A stretch of DNA of 48,066 nucleotides from JBBQRS01 sp038214535 (GCA_038214535.1 JBBQRS010000023.1:1-48066), one strand, 5' to 3'. Shown: positions 23,057-31,357, numbered from the stretch's first letter. Notes: generated by a model from the sequence alone, not told the origin. A program made the numbers and translations.

Positions 23057-23947
23057 TCATTGCACCACGTTGCGCGCCAGCCGCCGCGCCAACAACCGCG
23101 ACCCCAGGCTCACGCCCAGCACGATCACCGTCAGCACCAGCGCCGAGGCGTAGGCGCGCTCCTGCACCTCTTTGTAAGGCATCCCCAACTGGAAGAAGAC
23201 CGCCAGGGGCAGCGACGCGACCGGCCGGAACAGCGACGTAGGCATCCGGTCGGTGAAGCCCGCGGTGAACAGCACTGACGCGGCGTCGCCGATCCCGCGC
23301 CCGAAGGCCAGTAGCATCCCGGTCACGATCCCCGGCAGCGCCTGCCGCGCCATGATCTTCACCGCCGCCTCGAAGCGCGTCGTCCCGAGCGCGAAAGAGG
23401 ACTCCTTCAGCTCCATCGGGATCATCTTGATGACTTCGTCCATGGCCCGCGCCATGATGGGCAGCTCCAGCAGCGTCAGCGTAAGGATGCCGCCCAGCAG
23501 CGAGGCGCGCAACCCCACCAGCATCATCACGGTGAAACCGAACGCGCCGTAGACGATGGACGGGATGCCCCACATCACGTCCAGCGAGAGCCGGATCACC
23601 GCCGCCCGCCGCGACCCCGGCGCGTACACCTCCAGGTAGAGGGCGATGGGCAGCGCGATCAGCGCTGCCAGCGCCGTCGCGCCCAGCGCCAGGTACAGCG
23701 ACCCGGCGATGGCGTTCAGGATGCCCCCCTCCTTACCCAGATAGAAGCCCCCCTTCGGCGTCTGCGTCAGCAGTTCCCAGCTCAGCCCCGGCAGCCCCTT
23801 AACGACCACCGTGAGCAGGATGGCGCCAAGCCCGCCGGCCACCGCCAGACAGGAGAGCAGCATCAGCCCTTTGAAGAAGCGCTCTTCGAGGTGCTTGCGT
23901 TTAGAGCCGGTGCGCTTTCCGGTAAATACAGTGCGGTTTCCTGTCAC
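23057..23947 (-). CDS. pstA: Phosphate-type ABC transporter permease
   Basis: A 296-residue inner-membrane permease with six hydrophobic segments. The cytoplasmic coupling loop ESSFALGTTRFEAAVKIMARQALPGIVTG (the EAA motif) lies in the middle-late region. The N-terminal 20 residues are basic. The start is GTG, overlapping the pstC stop by four bases (GTGA), which indicates translational coupling. It pairs with PstC to form the channel. Confidence 0.93.
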   Translation of the reverse strand: MTGNRTVFTGKRTGSKRKHLEERFFKGLMLLSCLAVAGGLGAILLTVVVKGLPGLSWELLTQTPKGGFYLGKEGGILNAIAGSLYLALGATALAALIALPIALYLEVYAPGSRRAAVIRLSLDVMWGIPSIVYGAFGFTVMMLVGLRASLLGGILTLTLLELPIMARAMDEVIKMIPMELKESSFALGTTRFEAAVKIMARQALPGIVTGMLLAFGRGIGDAASVLFTAGFTDRMPTSLFRPVASLPLAVFFQLGMPYKEVQERAYASALVLTVIVLGVSLGSRLLARRLARNVVQ

Positions 23948-24921
23948 GCCGCGGCTCTCCTGACGGCGCTGCGCAGCGCCAGCACCGAGATGACGTTGAA
24001 GATCAGCACTACCACCAGCAATATCAGCGCCGCGCCCATCAGCGCCGAATCGTACAAGGGGATGGACATCATCTCCCCGTAGTTGTTAGCGATCAACGCG
24101 GGCAGCGGGTAGGCCGGATCGAAGATGGAGGACGGCGCGCGGGCGACATTGCCCACCACCATCAGCACGGCCATCGTCTCGCCGAAAGCGCGGGAGAAGG
24201 CCAGCACCACCGCCGCGGCGATCCCCGGCAGCGCCTTCGGCAGCACCGCATGTGTGATGGCCTGCCAGCGCGTCGTACCCAGCGCCAGCGCCGCCTCGCG
24301 CAGCCCGCGCGGCACCGTCACGATCACCTCGTAGCTGATCGCGATAATGACGGGGACAACCATCAGCGCCAGCACCAGGCTGCCCGAAAGCACGCTGTAC
24401 CCGGTCGGGTTATCCGAGTCGAACAGGGGAATGAACCCCAGCCAACTGCTCAGCCACGGCGCCAGCCGGTCGCCCACCAGTGGGACGATCACGATGACGC
24501 CCCAGACGCCATACACCACCGACGGGATCGCCGCCAGCAGGTCCACCAGCGGCTTCGTCACCTCCCGCACCCGTGCGTTGGCATACTCGGCCAGGTAGAT
24601 GGTGGTGAAGATCGCCGGCGGCACGGCGATTAGCATCGCCAGCGTCGTCACCCACAGCGTCCCGGCGATGAACGGGAAGTAGCCAAACTGCCCTTCCAGC
24701 GGCAGCCAGGTGCGCCCGGTCAGCAGTTCCCAGACCGTGCTGCCCTCGGTGATGGGGCGCGCCCGCACTGCCAACACCAGTCCCATGACGACGGTGAGAA
24801 CCAGCGGGAAGAGCGAGAGCATCCCGAACAGCCACGCCGAGACGTTCTCCTTCCGATGCCGCCGGACGAGGGCAGACCGCCCCGGTCGCCCGGCGGCGGT
24901 CTGCGTCGTCACCTGCTCCAC
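23944..24921 (-). CDS. pstC: Phosphate-type ABC transporter permease
   Basis: A 325-residue inner-membrane permease with six membrane segments and a long N-terminal extension with a basic stretch (RRHRKEN) before the first. LRVREAALALGTT-type coupling sequence is present (GLREAALALGTTRWQAITHA), as in PstC. AVPPAIFTTIYLAEYA is the usual PstC stretch after the second segment. The start is GTG, 13 bp after the pstS stop, with a weak ribosome site, so reinitiation after pstS is likely. Confidence 0.93.
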   Translation of the reverse strand: MEQVTTQTAAGRPGRSALVRRHRKENVSAWLFGMLSLFPLVLTVVMGLVLAVRARPITEGSTVWELLTGRTWLPLEGQFGYFPFIAGTLWVTTLAMLIAVPPAIFTTIYLAEYANARVREVTKPLVDLLAAIPSVVYGVWGVIVIVPLVGDRLAPWLSSWLGFIPLFDSDNPTGYSVLSGSLVLALMVVPVIIAISYEVIVTVPRGLREAALALGTTRWQAITHAVLPKALPGIAAAVVLAFSRAFGETMAVLMVVGNVARAPSSIFDPAYPLPALIANNYGEMMSIPLYDSALMGAALILLVVVLIFNVISVLALRSAVRRAAA

Positions 24922-24934
24922 AGATTACATCCGG

Positions 24935-25909
24935 TCATTTCAGCTTACCTTCCGCCGCAGCCACTTGCTCGGGCGTCAGGGGCACGTAGCCCACTTCGTC
25001 CAGATACTTCTGGCCGTCGCCCACAATCCATTGGATGAAAGCCAGCGTCGGGCCAGAGGGCTTGCCCTTCGTCACCAGGTTCAGCAGGCGCGCCGGCGGC
25101 GAGGGGTACTTGCCGCTCTTGACGGCGTCCACAGCCTCGGCCTTCGTCTCCAGCATCTCGCCGGCGCCGGCCGTCCCGTCGGCGTCGGCGTCCAGCGGGA
25201 TGATCGCGATCCCCGCGACCGGGTTGCCGCCGGCCGGATCGTAAGCGTAGTTCAGGTTATTATACCCGATGCCCAGCGGGTCCTTAACTACGGCCTCCGC
25301 CAGTCCCGGATCGCCGAAAACACCGATGCCCAGCAGGTTCTCCTGCTTCTTGCCCAGGTATTTCGCCCAGACATCCGGCGCGCCCGCCGCATCCGATCGC
25401 GTGTAAACGTGGATCGGATCAGTCACTTCGGGCCGGCCCACCACCTGGCCCCATGTGGTGATCTCACCGGTGATGTAGATCTTCTCGAAGGTCTCGCGGG
25501 TGACCCCCTTCGCCAGCAGGTCGGCCAGGACGGGGTTTTTCTCGTTGACGCCGGGGAACACCGCGTCCTTGGTCACGGCCACCCAGTAGGCCCCCTGCGC
25601 CTCCTCTTCAGGGGCGACATCGCGCGACACCATGCCGATGTCCACCGCGCCGCTCAGTGTATCGGTCATACCCTTGCCCGCACCGCCCGCCGAAATGTCA
25701 AACTGCACGCCGGGATGCAGCTTCGTGAACTCCTCGCCCCAGCGGATCACCATCGGGTAAAGCGCGAATGCCCCCGAAACCGTGATGGTACCCTTCAGTT
25801 CCTCTCCGGCCAGAATTGTTGAGGAAGCCGGTGCGGAGCAACCGCCCAGGAGCAGCGCCAGCGCGATTAGCATGGCAGCGATCGCTCCAAGACCACGCGT
25901 CTGCTTCAT
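24935..25909 (-). CDS. pstS: PstS-like substrate-binding lipoprotein
   Basis: A 324-residue exported lipoprotein: the signal sequence ends in LLLGGC with Cys24 as lipidation site. SGAFALYPM near residue 45, SAGGAGKGM and VYTRSDAAGAPDVWAKYLG occupy the places of the anion-binding loops of PstS, followed by DPLGIGYNNLNYAYD and QWIVGDGQKYLDEVGYVPL. The loop that is RxDxSGT in phosphate-binding PstS reads RSDAAGA here, lacking the Ser and Thr that contact phosphate in the E. coli protein. It may therefore bind another oxyanion, or bind phosphate differently. GGGAGG precedes the ATG. It heads the pstSCAB operon, and a regulator-site-like motif lies 42-64 bp upstream. Confidence 0.85.
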   Translation of the reverse strand: MKQTRGLGAIAAMLIALALLLGGCSAPASSTILAGEELKGTITVSGAFALYPMVIRWGEEFTKLHPGVQFDISAGGAGKGMTDTLSGAVDIGMVSRDVAPEEEAQGAYWVAVTKDAVFPGVNEKNPVLADLLAKGVTRETFEKIYITGEITTWGQVVGRPEVTDPIHVYTRSDAAGAPDVWAKYLGKKQENLLGIGVFGDPGLAEAVVKDPLGIGYNNLNYAYDPAGGNPVAGIAIIPLDADADGTAGAGEMLETKAEAVDAVKSGKYPSPPARLLNLVTKGKPSGPTLAFIQWIVGDGQKYLDEVGYVPLTPEQVAAAEGKLK

Positions 25910-25950
25910 TTGATCCTCCCGTAGGTTGTGAGATTCGCGATAATTCAGAG

Positions 25951-25973
25951 TATTCCTACAGAATTAGTAGGAT
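25951..25973 (-). promoter_or_regulatory. Candidate Rrf2 operator upstream of pstS
   Basis: The minus strand reads ATCCTACTAATTCTGTAGG and onward, an imperfect inverted repeat (CCTAC...GTAGG). It matches the motif before rrf2 (26492-26514) at 15 of 23 positions with the core CTACTAAnnCnnTAGGA. It lies just upstream of a GAATTAT box that could be the -10 element. Confidence 0.55.
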
Positions 25974-25994
25974 TTAGGTGGTGACAGCGACCCC

Positions 25995-26013
25995 CGAGGT
26001 CAAGCAGACCTCG
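25995..26013 (-). terminator. Weak hairpin between rrf2 and pstS
   Basis: CGAGGTC and GACCTCG form a 7-bp stem with a 5-base loop about 20 bp after the rrf2 stop. No T-run follows on the minus strand, so it could only attenuate. Confidence 0.3.
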
Positions 26014-26032
26014 AAGGTCTCAATCAGCGATA

Positions 26033-26479
26033 TCAATCAGCCTTCGCGACTCGAACCAGTTCCACACGACGGGCGACGTCTACAAGCGTGGTTTGATCAA
26101 GGATGTCGCTGATCGCGTTGCGCACATCGAGCATCACCAACCGCAGCCCGCAGGTATTCTCGTCCGGGCAGGCGCACGGCTCGTAAGCCACCTTGCTCAC
26201 GCAGCGAATGGGGGCCAGCGGCCCGTCGAGCACCCGCACGATCTGTCCCAGGGTGATCTGGTCGGCAGACCGCGCCAAGTAGTAGCCGCCGCCTGCGCCG
26301 CTGCGGCTGCCCAGCAGCCCTGCGTTCTTTAGCGCCAACAAGATCTGCTCCAAGAACTTGACGGGGATCCTCTCCCGTTCGGCAATCTCCTTCGCCTGGA
26401 GAAGGTCTCTCGCCGACGGTTGCGATGCCAGCGCAACCATCGCCCGCAACCCGTATTCCCCGCGTTTTGAGAGTTTCAC
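26033..26479 (-). CDS. Rrf2/IscR-family transcriptional regulator with cluster cysteines
   Basis: A 148-residue winged-helix regulator. The DNA-binding part (1-68) has the family start KLSKRGEYGLRAMVALA, the recognition region IPVKFLEQILLALKNAGLL and the wing SRSGAGGGYYLAR. Cysteines C93, C102, C104 and C110 occupy the loop that binds an [Fe-S] cluster in IscR/NsrR-type members, so redox, iron or NO sensing is likely. The start is GTG with a GGGG-rich site upstream. It lies upstream of pstSCAB in the same direction, and similar sites are found before itself and before pstS, which suggests autoregulation and control of the transporter. A CymR-like sulfur regulator is the other option; those usually lack the cysteines. 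Confidence 0.88.
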   Translation of the reverse strand: MKLSKRGEYGLRAMVALASQPSARDLLQAKEIAERERIPVKFLEQILLALKNAGLLGSRSGAGGGYYLARSADQITLGQIVRVLDGPLAPIRCVSKVAYEPCACPDENTCGLRLVMLDVRNAISDILDQTTLVDVARRVELVRVAKAD

Positions 26480-26491
26480 GTTAGCCCCAAA

Positions 26492-26514
26492 AGTCTACTA
26501 AAGCAATAGGATTC
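26492..26514 (-). promoter_or_regulatory. Candidate Rrf2 operator upstream of rrf2
   Basis: The plus strand reads AGTCTACTAAAGCAATAGGA and onward, matching the pstS-upstream motif. It is 13-35 bp before the rrf2 start, where a bound repressor would block transcription or initiation. Confidence 0.55.
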
Positions 26515-26604
26515 ATCGTAATGAAACGATACCACTACTCGGATTGGATGTCAAGGCAAGAAAAAAAGATGGTTAGGTCAAGCGGGGCAAGTCGGAAGTA
26601 ATTG

Positions 26605-27519
26605 TCAGGGGATGCTTTGGCGGTCGAGTTTCTGGTCTTGCCACGAAGCGGGGTCGTCAAGGGGTTCGAGGTGGGTGAAGACGGTGGCGCCGGGAAGAAT
26701 CTGGCGCACGGCTTCTTCAATGGATTCGACCAGCTCGTGGCCGCGCTGCACCGACCAACTGCCCGGCACCAGCACGTGCATCGAGACGAAGCGCCGCGCC
26801 CCGGCCTGTCGCGTGCGCAGCGCATGGAACTGCACGCCCTGCCGCCGGTAGGCATCGAGGGTCGCCTGCAACGCCTCCTGCTCATCGACGGGCCACGCCG
26901 CGTCCAGCAGCCCCGACGTTGATTCGCGCACGAGCTGCACGCCCGTCCAGATGATGTTGACGGCGACCAGCAACGCGATGAGCGGGTCGAGCCGCAGCCA
27001 GCCGCTGAGCGCCACCGCCGCCACGCCGACGATCACGCCGATGGAAGTCACGACGTCGGTCATCAGATGGCGCGCGTTCGCCTCCAGGGTGATCGAATCA
27101 TACTTGCGCGCAGCGCGCATCTCGATGCGCGAGACAACGAAGTTGATCACCGAAGCAATCGCCGAAACCGCGAGGCCGATGCCCACCTTCTCCAACGGGA
27201 CCGGATTGATGAGGCGCGGGACGGCCGCGACAATGATGGCAATCGCGGCCAGCACGATCAGCGTCCCCTCGACCACGCTGGAGAAGTATTCGGCCTTGCT
27301 GTGGCCGTAGGCGTGCTCTTCGTCGGCGGGGCGGGCGGCCACGGTCAGCATCGCCAGCGCCATCAGCGCGCCCACCAGGTTCACGCCCGATTCCAGCGCA
27401 TCCGAAAGCAGACCGACGGAGCCGGTCAGCGCATAGGCCGCAAACTTCAGGCCGATGGTGAGCAGCGCCGCAGCCACGGAAAGCCAGGCGAAGCGAGTGA
27501 GGTGTTTGCGATCCGTCAT
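26605..27519 (-). CDS. Cation diffusion facilitator efflux protein
   Basis: A 304-residue metal/proton antiporter of the CDF family. Six membrane segments span about residues 10-200. Metal-site residues are LLSDALESGVNL in segment 2 (Asp40) and the HxxxD pair in ARHLMTDVV in segment 5. HAYGHSKAEYFSSVVEG after segment 2 is the typical His-rich loop. The C-terminal 100 residues form the cytoplasmic dimerisation domain (FHALRTRQAGARRFVSMHVLV, then HELVESIEEAV). Zinc, iron or manganese are all possible substrates. I chose the ATG at 27519; a GTG ten codons upstream (27549) is an alternative, and neither has a strong ribosome site. Confidence 0.9.
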   Translation of the reverse strand: MTDRKHLTRFAWLSVAAALLTIGLKFAAYALTGSVGLLSDALESGVNLVGALMALAMLTVAARPADEEHAYGHSKAEYFSSVVEGTLIVLAAIAIIVAAVPRLINPVPLEKVGIGLAVSAIASVINFVVSRIEMRAARKYDSITLEANARHLMTDVVTSIGVIVGVAAVALSGWLRLDPLIALLVAVNIIWTGVQLVRESTSGLLDAAWPVDEQEALQATLDAYRRQGVQFHALRTRQAGARRFVSMHVLVPGSWSVQRGHELVESIEEAVRQILPGATVFTHLEPLDDPASWQDQKLDRQSIP

Positions 27520-27596
27520 AGCGGTCAGCCCGCGCGGTGCGCGGGCCACGCGTCACTATAGCCCCATGCGCGCGGGTTGTCAAAAAGCCGATCGTC

Positions 27597-27629
27597 ACGT
27601 GCAACGCACTTCGGAAGTGCGTTGCACGT
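27597..27629. repeat. Perfect 15-bp-stem hairpin
   Basis: ACGTGCAACGCACTT (27597-27611) and its exact reverse complement (27615-27629) around a 3-base loop, in the spacer between the divergent CDF and nagA genes. No T-run on either side. Confidence 0.75.
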
Positions 27630-27664
27630 CCTGTGCGCCCGGTTCCCTCGCCCGTTGGCCCACA

Positions 27665-27693
27665 TTGCAGCGCCCGCGCGTTGGCGGTATAAT
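27665..27693 (+). promoter_or_regulatory. Sigma-70 promoter of nagAB
   Basis: TTGCAG (27665-27670) and a perfect TATAAT (27688-27693) with a 17-bp spacer, 30 bp before the nagA start. Confidence 0.75.
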
Positions 27694-27722
27694 CGCGGCA
27701 GCCTTTACGTCAGGCAAACACA

Positions 27723-28934
27723 ATGAACATGCAACAACATCCTGCCACGCCTCTTGACGGACGCACGCCGAACCTGGCCCTCATCAATGGGCGGATCGTC
27801 TTGCCCGACCGCATCGTCACCGACCGGGCGCTGCTGGTCGCGGATGGGCGCATCACGGGGCTGGCCCGCCCCGGCGACCTGGGCGCGGACACGCCGGCCT
27901 TCGACGCGGGGGGCCGTTGGATTGCCCCCGGCCTGGTGGACATCCACATCCACGGCGCGCTGCGCCATACCTTCAACGAGCCGGACGCCGCAGCCTGGGC
28001 GACCATCACCGCGGAGAACTTGCGCCGCGGGACCACCGCGCTGCTGGCGACCTTCGCGCCGACGCCCAACCTGACCGAAGGGCTGGCTTTCTGCCGGGAG
28101 TGGATGGCCGCAGAACGGGGCGGGGCGCAGGTGTTGGGCGCATATCTGGAAAGCCCTTACGTCAACGTGGCGCAGAAGGGCGCGCTGGACGCCTCGTGCG
28201 TGCGCGCCGCGAACGACGGATCGGCGGCCGCGCTGCTCGCATATGCCGACATCCTGCGCGTCTTCATGCTGGCCCCCGAATTGCCGGGCGCGCTCGAACT
28301 GGTCGCCGCGCTGAACGCGGCCGGGGTCACGCCGGCAGTCGGGCACAGCAACGCGCACGACACGGACGTGCTCGCCGCCATGCGGGCCGGGCTGCGCCAC
28401 GTCACCCACCTCTGGAGCGCCATGTCCACGGTCGTGCGCGAGGGGCCGTGGCGCAGGCCGGGCGTGCTCGAAGCGGCCCTCACCTTCGACGGGCTCACCG
28501 CCGAAATGATCGCCGACAACCGTCACCTGCCCCCCACCCTGATGCGCCTGGCCTACAAATGCCTCGGCCCCGATCGCCTGTGCGCCGTCTCGGATGCGCT
28601 GGCCGGGGCCGGACTGCCCGAAGGCAGCACTTACGTCATGGGCGGGATGTCCTACGAGGTGCGCGATGGCGTGGGCATGATGTTCGACCGCTCGGCGTTC
28701 GCGGGCAGCGCCACGCTGCTGCCGCAGATGTTGCCCGTGCTGATGGACGTGGTGGGCATCCCGCCGGTTGAGGCGTTCCGCATGGCGACCCTCACGCCCG
28801 CGCGCATCATCGGCGCCGACGCCGACCGTGGCTCGCTGGAACCGGGCAAGCGCGCCGACATCGTGCTCTTCGACGACGCGTTCGCCGCCCCCCGCGTCAT
28901 GCTCGGCGGCGCGTGGCAGGTGGCCGATGGCTGA
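27723..28934 (+). CDS. nagA: N-acetylglucosamine-6-phosphate deacetylase
   Basis: A 403-residue cytoplasmic metallo-amidohydrolase that converts GlcNAc-6-phosphate to glucosamine-6-phosphate. Metal ligands and catalytic residues are in place: LVDIHIHG (His75, His77), AYLESPYVN (Glu143), AVGHSNA (His208), THLWSAM (His229) and AVSDAL (Asp291). The E. coli HLEGPF and HLFNAM motifs read YLESPY and HLWSAM, a divergent subfamily. GKRADIVLFDD near the C-terminus is usual for amidohydrolases. A second in-frame ATG lies two codons in; the ribosome site is weak for both. nagB follows after 69 bp, giving a two-gene amino-sugar operon without a local transporter or regulator. Confidence 0.9.
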   Translation: MNMQQHPATPLDGRTPNLALINGRIVLPDRIVTDRALLVADGRITGLARPGDLGADTPAFDAGGRWIAPGLVDIHIHGALRHTFNEPDAAAWATITAENLRRGTTALLATFAPTPNLTEGLAFCREWMAAERGGAQVLGAYLESPYVNVAQKGALDASCVRAANDGSAAALLAYADILRVFMLAPELPGALELVAALNAAGVTPAVGHSNAHDTDVLAAMRAGLRHVTHLWSAMSTVVREGPWRRPGVLEAALTFDGLTAEMIADNRHLPPTLMRLAYKCLGPDRLCAVSDALAGAGLPEGSTYVMGGMSYEVRDGVGMMFDRSAFAGSATLLPQMLPVLMDVVGIPPVEAFRMATLTPARIIGADADRGSLEPGKRADIVLFDDAFAAPRVMLGGAWQVADG

Positions 28935-28937
28935 TGA

Positions 28938-28972
28938 AAGAAACCGGGTTTCTTCGAGAAACCCGGTTTCTG
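28938..28972. repeat. 14-bp-stem hairpin GAAACCGGGTTTCT between nagA and nagB
   Basis: GAAACCGGGTTTCT pairs perfectly with AGAAACCCGGTTTC around TCG, starting four bases after the nagA stop. Each arm is itself nearly self-complementary. It could reduce readthrough into nagB or protect the nagA transcript. Confidence 0.75.
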
Positions 28973-29003
28973 GTGAGCTTTTGAATCACGCAGGAGCAAT
29001 TTT

Positions 29004-29786
29004 ATGTCAACACAACTCTTATCTTCAACCCGGGTAGACCAACTGCCGGTGAGTGTCTACGCCACGAATGAGGCGTTGGGCACAGCCGCGGCCGCGGAGG
29101 CCGCGGAGGTCGTCCGGGCCGCCGTCGCCGCGCGCGGCGTCGCCAACATCATCATCGCCACCGGCAACTCGCAATTGACCTTCCTCGAAGCCCTGCGCAC
29201 CCAACCCGACATCCCGTGGGCGGCGGTCAACGTCTTCCACATGGACGAGTACATCAACCTGCCGCCCGGCCATCCGGCCAGCTTCCCAACCTTCCTGCGC
29301 CGCCATCTGCTCGATGACGTGCCGATCAAGGCGTTCTACCCCGTCCCCGGCGAGGCGGCGGACGTGGAGGCGGCCTGTCGCGCGTATGAGGCGCTGTTGC
29401 GCGCCCATCCCGCCGACCTGTGCGCGCTGGGCATCGGCGAGAACGGCCACCTGGCCTTCAACGACCCGCCCTACGCCGATTTCGACGACCCGCGCTGGGT
29501 GAAGGTGGTCAAGCTGGACGAACGCTCGCGCCGCCAGCAGGTAGGCGAGGGTCACTTTGTGAGCCTGGACGAAACGCCCACGCACGCCATCACCCTGACC
29601 ATCCCGGCGCTGCTGGCCGCGGGGCGGGTGCTGGCGATCGTGCCCGAGGCGCGCAAAGCGGACGCGGTCGCGCAGTCGCTGCGCGGGCCGATCACCGAGG
29701 ACTGCCCCGGCTCGATCCTGCGCCAGACGCCGCACGCGCACCTGTTTCTCGACGCGGACTCGGCGGCGGGTTTGGCGGATAGCTGA
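29004..29786 (+). CDS. nagB: Glucosamine-6-phosphate deaminase
   Basis: A 260-residue isomerase/deaminase that turns glucosamine-6-phosphate into fructose-6-phosphate and ammonia, completing the path started by NagA. Conserved stretches are IIIATGNSQLTF (phosphate-binding loop), NVFHMDEYINLP (catalytic Asp), LGIGENGHLAFNDPP (catalytic His near 148) and HAITLTIPALLAAGRVLAIVP. The length is typical. An AGGAG site precedes the ATG by about nine bases. Co-transcription with nagA is likely. Confidence 0.93.
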   Translation: MSTQLLSSTRVDQLPVSVYATNEALGTAAAAEAAEVVRAAVAARGVANIIIATGNSQLTFLEALRTQPDIPWAAVNVFHMDEYINLPPGHPASFPTFLRRHLLDDVPIKAFYPVPGEAADVEAACRAYEALLRAHPADLCALGIGENGHLAFNDPPYADFDDPRWVKVVKLDERSRRQQVGEGHFVSLDETPTHAITLTIPALLAAGRVLAIVPEARKADAVAQSLRGPITEDCPGSILRQTPHAHLFLDADSAAGLADS

Positions 29787-29811
29787 TGGCTGATAGCGGA
29801 TGGCCGCCGCC

Positions 29812-29870
29812 GCCCTCGCCCTTTGGGAGACGCTGTCCCCGGTAATCCGGGGAGGGTCGGGGTGAGGGGC
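29812..29870. repeat. Composite CCTCACCCC repeat, inverted copy
   Basis: Read on the minus strand it repeats the composite at 4006-4064, including the inner CCCCGGATTACCGGGG hairpin and GGACAGCGTCTCCC segment. Two such distant copies with the same inner insertion argue for a defined dispersed element. Confidence 0.65.
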
Positions 29871-29906
29871 AATGACTGATGGCCGAGGGCCGGGGGCGAA
29901 TTAACG

Positions 29907-29950
29907 CCGCGGAGTGCGCACGCCACTGGCGTCAGATGCGCACTCCGCGG
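29907..29950. repeat. 14-bp-stem hairpin with nested ACGCCA/TGGCGT stem
   Basis: CCGCGGAGTGCGCA (29907-29920) pairs perfectly with 29937-29950. The 16-base loop contains CGCCACTGGCG, itself a small hairpin. It lies between nagB and the convergent reductase gene and could act as a bidirectional terminator. Confidence 0.7.
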
Positions 29951-30010
29951 GGGTTACATTGCGGTGGGTTGCCCCGTCAGTGACATGCACCTCCCACCAA
30001 ACGAGATGCA

Positions 30011-31201
30011 CTACTCCGACATATCCTCCAACGGGGCCCGCGCCCTGACGAGCGCCTGCATGGCGTCGCGCTCCTCATCGGGCAGGCCAACCGCAAGGAC
30101 GCCGACCATGCGCCTGGCGTCATAATAGACGTAGGCGAAGCTGCCGCTTTCCAGCGAACCGCGCAGCACGGTCGTATCCCACGACTTCAGGTTGCCCCAT
30201 GCTTCGAAGCTCAGATCGAACAAGTCGGAGAAGAAATAGGGCAGCGTGGTATAAGGCTCGCGCGCACCGGCCATGTTCAGCCCGGCGCGCCGGCCCTGAT
30301 TTTTCGCCACATCCCAATGCTCGACGCGCAGCCGGCCAAACGTCGGATCGGGCCACGCGGCGATATCGCCCGCCGCGTAAATATGCGGGTCGCTGGTGCG
30401 CAGAAGCTCATCCACGATCACCCCTTCTTGATCATCCATTTCCAGACCAGCCTTGCGCGCCAGCCCGGTATTCAACCGGATGCCGACGCCCATCACGACC
30501 AGGTCCACATCCAGCGTTTCGCCATTATCCAGGACAGCTTGCGCGACAACCTCTTGCCCGTTGAAACGCTCCACCGTCGTGCGCGGCAGCAGATGCACGC
30601 CACGTTCTGTATAAAGCTTCTGCAAATACAGGCTCAGGTCATGCGGCGCGATCCCTTGCAGCAGGTAGTCATCGGGATAAACCATCGTGACTTTAACGCC
30701 TGATTGCGCCAACGAAGACGCCACCTCAGCTCCGATAAAGCTGCCGCCGAGCACGAGCGCGCGCTTCCCCTGCTCAGCCGCTCGCCGGATATGTTCCGCA
30801 TCCTCAATCGTCCGCAAGGTAAAGATGCCGGGCAGGGCATTGCCGGGCATCGCCAGGCGCCGGGCAGACCCACCCGTCGCCAGCAAAAGCGTTTGATAGT
30901 GAACCGTGCTGCCGTCATCCAGCGTGACCGATTGGGCGTCCGGGTTGATCTCGTTAACCGGCGCGCCGCTGCGAATCACCACAGCGTGCTCATCATAATA
31001 CGCGGGCGGTTCCAGATAGACATCCCGCAAATCCGCCTTGCCCATCAAGAAGTCTTTCGAGAGCGGCGGGCGTTCATATGGGCGATGCGGTTCCTGCGTG
31101 ATCAGAATCAGCGTTCCCTGTGAATCAACCTCACGAATCGCATCCACCGCGCTGCCGCCCGCCATGCCCCCACCGATGATCATGTATTGATATTCTTGCA
31201 T
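30011..31201 (-). CDS. FAD-dependent NAD(P)H oxidoreductase (ferredoxin/rubredoxin reductase-like)
   Basis: A 396-residue flavoprotein. MIIGGGMAGGSAVDAI (7-22) binds FAD, RPPLSKDFL (about 47-55) is typical of ferredoxin- and rubredoxin-reductase-like enzymes, ALVLGGSFIGAEVASSL (about 145-161) binds NAD(P)H, and IYAAGDIA closes the FAD site. The C-terminal region (FFSDLFDLSFEAWG) matches the reductase dimer domain. The electron acceptor is unknown. The start at 31201 has GGAGGAAACG directly upstream; four extra codons upstream lack that. It diverges from the histidine kinase operon across 218 bp, so it may be controlled with the stress genes, and may serve the Rieske protein at 35952. Confidence 0.87.
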   Translation of the reverse strand: MQEYQYMIIGGGMAGGSAVDAIREVDSQGTLILITQEPHRPYERPPLSKDFLMGKADLRDVYLEPPAYYDEHAVVIRSGAPVNEINPDAQSVTLDDGSTVHYQTLLLATGGSARRLAMPGNALPGIFTLRTIEDAEHIRRAAEQGKRALVLGGSFIGAEVASSLAQSGVKVTMVYPDDYLLQGIAPHDLSLYLQKLYTERGVHLLPRTTVERFNGQEVVAQAVLDNGETLDVDLVVMGVGIRLNTGLARKAGLEMDDQEGVIVDELLRTSDPHIYAAGDIAAWPDPTFGRLRVEHWDVAKNQGRRAGLNMAGAREPYTTLPYFFSDLFDLSFEAWGNLKSWDTTVLRGSLESGSFAYVYYDARRMVGVLAVGLPDEERDAMQALVRARAPLEDMSE

Positions 31202-31357
31202 CGTTTCCTCCACTTCTTTCTTACATGCTATCAGATGCTGCGCTTCGCAACCGTCGGGGATAGGTTGGGTAGATTTGCGCTTGGTTGTCAGGGTTAGCGG
31301 TTGGTTGCAAGTGGGACCTGATCGCCGTAAGATTCTGCATCTTGCGACGATTTGTGC

